Below, one piece after another: positions 4,206 to 5,800 of a stretch of DNA of 5,800 bases (position 1 is the first letter of the stretch; each line of letters starts with the position of its first letter). The stretch comes from Minisyncoccota bacterium. GTDB lineage: Bacteria; Patescibacteriota; Minisyncoccia; Phycocordibacterales; Phycocordibacteraceae. The stretch spans positions 1 to 5,800 of the forward strand of contig JAGOSU010000040.1 in assembly GCA_018062165.1 (NCBI GenBank). The letters are read 5' to 3'. The notes under the pieces were generated by a model. That model did not search any database. It was not told where the DNA came from and saw only the letters and a program-made list of their open reading frames with translations. Position numbers and translations under genes: made by a program.

Positions 4206-4778
4206 ATGTCTTTGTCTGATCGAGTACGCACATTCTTCGGAAGCGACTCGAAACAGGTATTACTCCTCGTTGCCGTTATCGTGCTGGTGGTCCTGTTTGT
4301 ACGCTTCTTCATCGCACAGCCGTTTGTGGTGCGCGGTGAGTCCATGTACCCCACCTTCCAGAACGGCAACTACCTGGTGATTGATGAAATTTCGTACCGA
4401 CTTGAGGACCCAGCTCGCGGCGACGTTATCGTTTTCCGCTACCCCAACAACCCCGCCATCTTCTACATCAAAAGGGTTATTGGACTTCCTGGCGAGACGG
4501 TGCGTATCACGAAGGGTGAGGTCACGATTACTAAGACTGACGGCACCGAAATCGTGCTTCCTGAGCCTTACGTGGTCGCCGAGGATGCTACCTACACTTT
4601 TGAACGCGTCCTTGGCGAAGGCGAGTACTTTGTCATGGGCGACAATCGCCCGAAGAGTTCTGACTCCCGCGTGTGGGGCCCGCTTCCTGAAGAGAACATC
4701 ATGGGCCGTGCGATGCTGCGCCTCTTCCCACTTTCTGAAGCAGGAGTCCTTCCAGGCGCAATCGAACAACTACAATGA
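4206..4778 (+). CDS. lepB: Signal peptidase I
   Basis: A 190-residue membrane protease of family S26, which removes signal peptides from exported proteins at the outer face of the cytoplasmic membrane. One N-terminal membrane segment (about 17-36, VLLLVAVIVLVVLFVRFFIA) is followed by box B, RGESMYPT, with the catalytic Ser46; box C/D, RGDVIVFRYP and IKRVIGLPGE, with the general-base Lys89; and box E, GDNRPKSSDSRVWG (145-158). All catalytic and structural motifs are intact. The length is near the minimal Gram-positive-type form (B. subtilis SipS 184), lacking the large insertions of E. coli LepB (324). The start at 4206 gives a short positively charged N-terminus before the membrane segment and is 6 bases after a good -10. 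The stop overlaps the start of the HisRS-like gene by ATGA, so the two are co-transcribed and probably translationally coupled. Confidence 0.96.
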   Translation: MSLSDRVRTFFGSDSKQVLLLVAVIVLVVLFVRFFIAQPFVVRGESMYPTFQNGNYLVIDEISYRLEDPARGDVIVFRYPNNPAIFYIKRVIGLPGETVRITKGEVTITKTDGTEIVLPEPYVVAEDATYTFERVLGEGEYFVMGDNRPKSSDSRVWGPLPEENIMGRAMLRLFPLSEAGVLPGAIEQLQ

Positions 4779-5800
4779 GCACCTTACTTGAGCCAATCGA
4801 TGTACTAAAGCGCGCACAGGCGATTGGTACCTACTATGGCTTTACTCCCTTCCGCCATGTTGCCAAACGCGGCACCAAGTCTCCAGCTCCCTACCCTGAT
4901 TCTCTTCCGCTTGAGGCACTTGATCCCACCGCGCGCGAAGTCGCAGGATTCTTAAAACAGGTGCGCGACGCAGGAGTTACTCCAGGTATTGGAAAGCCAT
5001 CGTTTCTCTGGCACACCAACGCAGCGGCAGGACGTGCGGCTCCAAAGCAGGTAGTCATTCAATTCCACGCTATCGGTGCTGACCGCGCCATTGCCGACGC
5101 CGTGCTTATTCGCGCCGTGCGCTCTCTTGTTGCTGACCTCACCAAAGAAGAGGTGGTGTTGAAGATAAACTCAATGGGAGATAAGGAGACACGCGGAAGA
5201 CTCGCACGTGAACTCACCTCCTTCTTCCGCAAGAATGGTCCCGTGCTTCCTGCAGACTGTGTTGCGTGTGCTAAAAATGACGTCTTCAAGGCGGCTGAAC
5301 TTCTTGAAGGCGAAGAAGAGCGTGGAGGACTTCCATCCCCTACCGACCACCTCTCAGAGGCAAGTCGCAAGCACTTTGAAGCCGTACTCGAGTATCTTGA
5401 ATCTACTGATACTCCGTACGAACTCACCCCACAGCTTCTGTCTCGCGGGAACGCATGGACGGAAACCTGTTTCTCTATAGAGACTGCCGATGGCCGCATC
5501 CGCGCCTGGGGCTCTCGCTACAACGATATGGGCAAATCCTTCTTCAAGAGCGCAATGCCATCAGTGGGTGCCGTCGTACGCATCACGATGGACGCTAAAG
5601 CAATCATCCCGCCACACAAGGAGCGTGGGAATCCTCGCTTTGTGTTCGTGCACATCGGAGACGAAGCTAAGCGCGAGAGCATGAAGATGGCAGATCATCT
5701 GCGGCGTGCCCGCATCCCCATGATGCAGTCCATTGGTGTTGAATCCTTAACTGAGCAGATGCGCCTCGCTGAGATTTCTAACCCTCGCTATCTCATTATC
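4775..5800 (+). CDS. Divergent histidyl-tRNA synthetase-like (HisS/HisZ-type) protein, C-terminus beyond window
   Basis: 342 codons are visible with no stop, so the 3' end is missing. The order of segments follows class II HisRS: YYGFTPF near residue 20; a motif-2 region ending VVIQFHAIGADRAIADAVLI (93-112, compare 'F.Q.G.d....DAE.I'); VVLKINSMGDKETR (127-140, compare 'iNslG'); LSRGNAWTETCFSIE (222-236, compare 'RGLDYYT.T.FE'); AWGSRYNDMG (244-253, compare 'GGRYD'); and an HGTP anticodon-binding domain from about 287 (FVFVHIGDEAKRESMKMADH, then LRRARIPM). Key catalytic residues look altered: FLWHTN replaces the motif-2 F-R-x-E, and GAVVRITMD replaces the motif-3 'GxxxGxER'. Arg224 of the HisA-type motif seems kept. 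It may be a non-canonical HisRS, a HisZ-like regulatory paralogue or a tRNA-binding protein. The ATG overlaps the lepB stop and no Shine-Dalgarno precedes it. Confidence 0.72.
   Translation, partial: MSTLLEPIDVLKRAQAIGTYYGFTPFRHVAKRGTKSPAPYPDSLPLEALDPTAREVAGFLKQVRDAGVTPGIGKPSFLWHTNAAAGRAAPKQVVIQFHAIGADRAIADAVLIRAVRSLVADLTKEEVVLKINSMGDKETRGRLARELTSFFRKNGPVLPADCVACAKNDVFKAAELLEGEEERGGLPSPTDHLSEASRKHFEAVLEYLESTDTPYELTPQLLSRGNAWTETCFSIETADGRIRAWGSRYNDMGKSFFKSAMPSVGAVVRITMDAKAIIPPHKERGNPRFVFVHIGDEAKRESMKMADHLRRARIPMMQSIGVESLTEQMRLAEISNPRYLII

Noticed and set aside
4260..4769. A 169-codon minus-strand frame opposite lepB
   Set aside because: It is a shadow of lepB, whose catalytic motifs are all present on the plus strand; no promoter precedes it.
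1..5800. CRISPR array, insertion sequence, prophage or known defence module
   Set aside because: No direct-repeat/spacer pattern, no terminal inverted repeats and no transposase, nuclease or Cas motifs were seen on either strand; most genes are housekeeping.

Overview
The window looks like a chromosomal stretch of a Candidatus Patescibacteria (CPR) genome, most likely from the Parcubacteria side. This is inferred from gene content, not from a search. The clues are short genes packed tightly, a four-domain ribosomal protein S1 (375 residues), a divergent HisRS-like protein coupled to a small signal peptidase I, a degenerate metallo-beta-lactamase-fold protein, and an almost complete lack of Shine-Dalgarno sequences. 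TGA is used as a stop, so code 11 fits; I see no sign of the UGA=Gly code used by some CPR lineages. Base composition is moderately GC-rich.

Layout. 1-381 (minus): 5' part of an MBL-fold protein running off the left edge. 426-752 (plus): small unrecognised protein with a possible helix-turn-helix. 773-1624 (plus): protein with a nucleotidyltransferase-like core. 1632-1725: structured 5' leader. 1726-2853 (plus): ribosomal protein S1, closed by a strong intrinsic terminator at 2861-2887. 2902-3192 (plus): unknown 96-residue protein, tail-to-tail with pth (3189-3791, minus; peptidyl-tRNA hydrolase). 3834-4175 (plus): small HTH protein. 4206-4778 (plus): signal peptidase I, overlapping by 4 bases a HisRS-like gene (4775 to the right edge). 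There is no gene-free stretch longer than about 110 bases; every gap holds a promoter, the leader or the terminator.

Regulation is the most striking aspect. The hexamer TATACT, by eye, occurs only just upstream of gene starts. In four genes the -10 hexamer is separated from the ATG by exactly 6 bases (426, 773, 2902, 4206), and in two more by 7 or 8 (pth and the HTH gene). That places transcription starts on or within a base or two of the start codon, so most mRNAs here are predicted to be leaderless. The S1 gene is the exception: its extended -10 lies about 100 bases upstream, and the intervening RNA can form nested helices with a GAAA tetraloop, suggesting a regulatory leader, perhaps autogenous.

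The genes are mainly housekeeping: translation (S1, Pth, HisRS-like) and secretion (LepB), interspersed with small lineage-specific proteins. I found no CRISPR array, insertion sequence, tRNA, rRNA or recognisable defence island.
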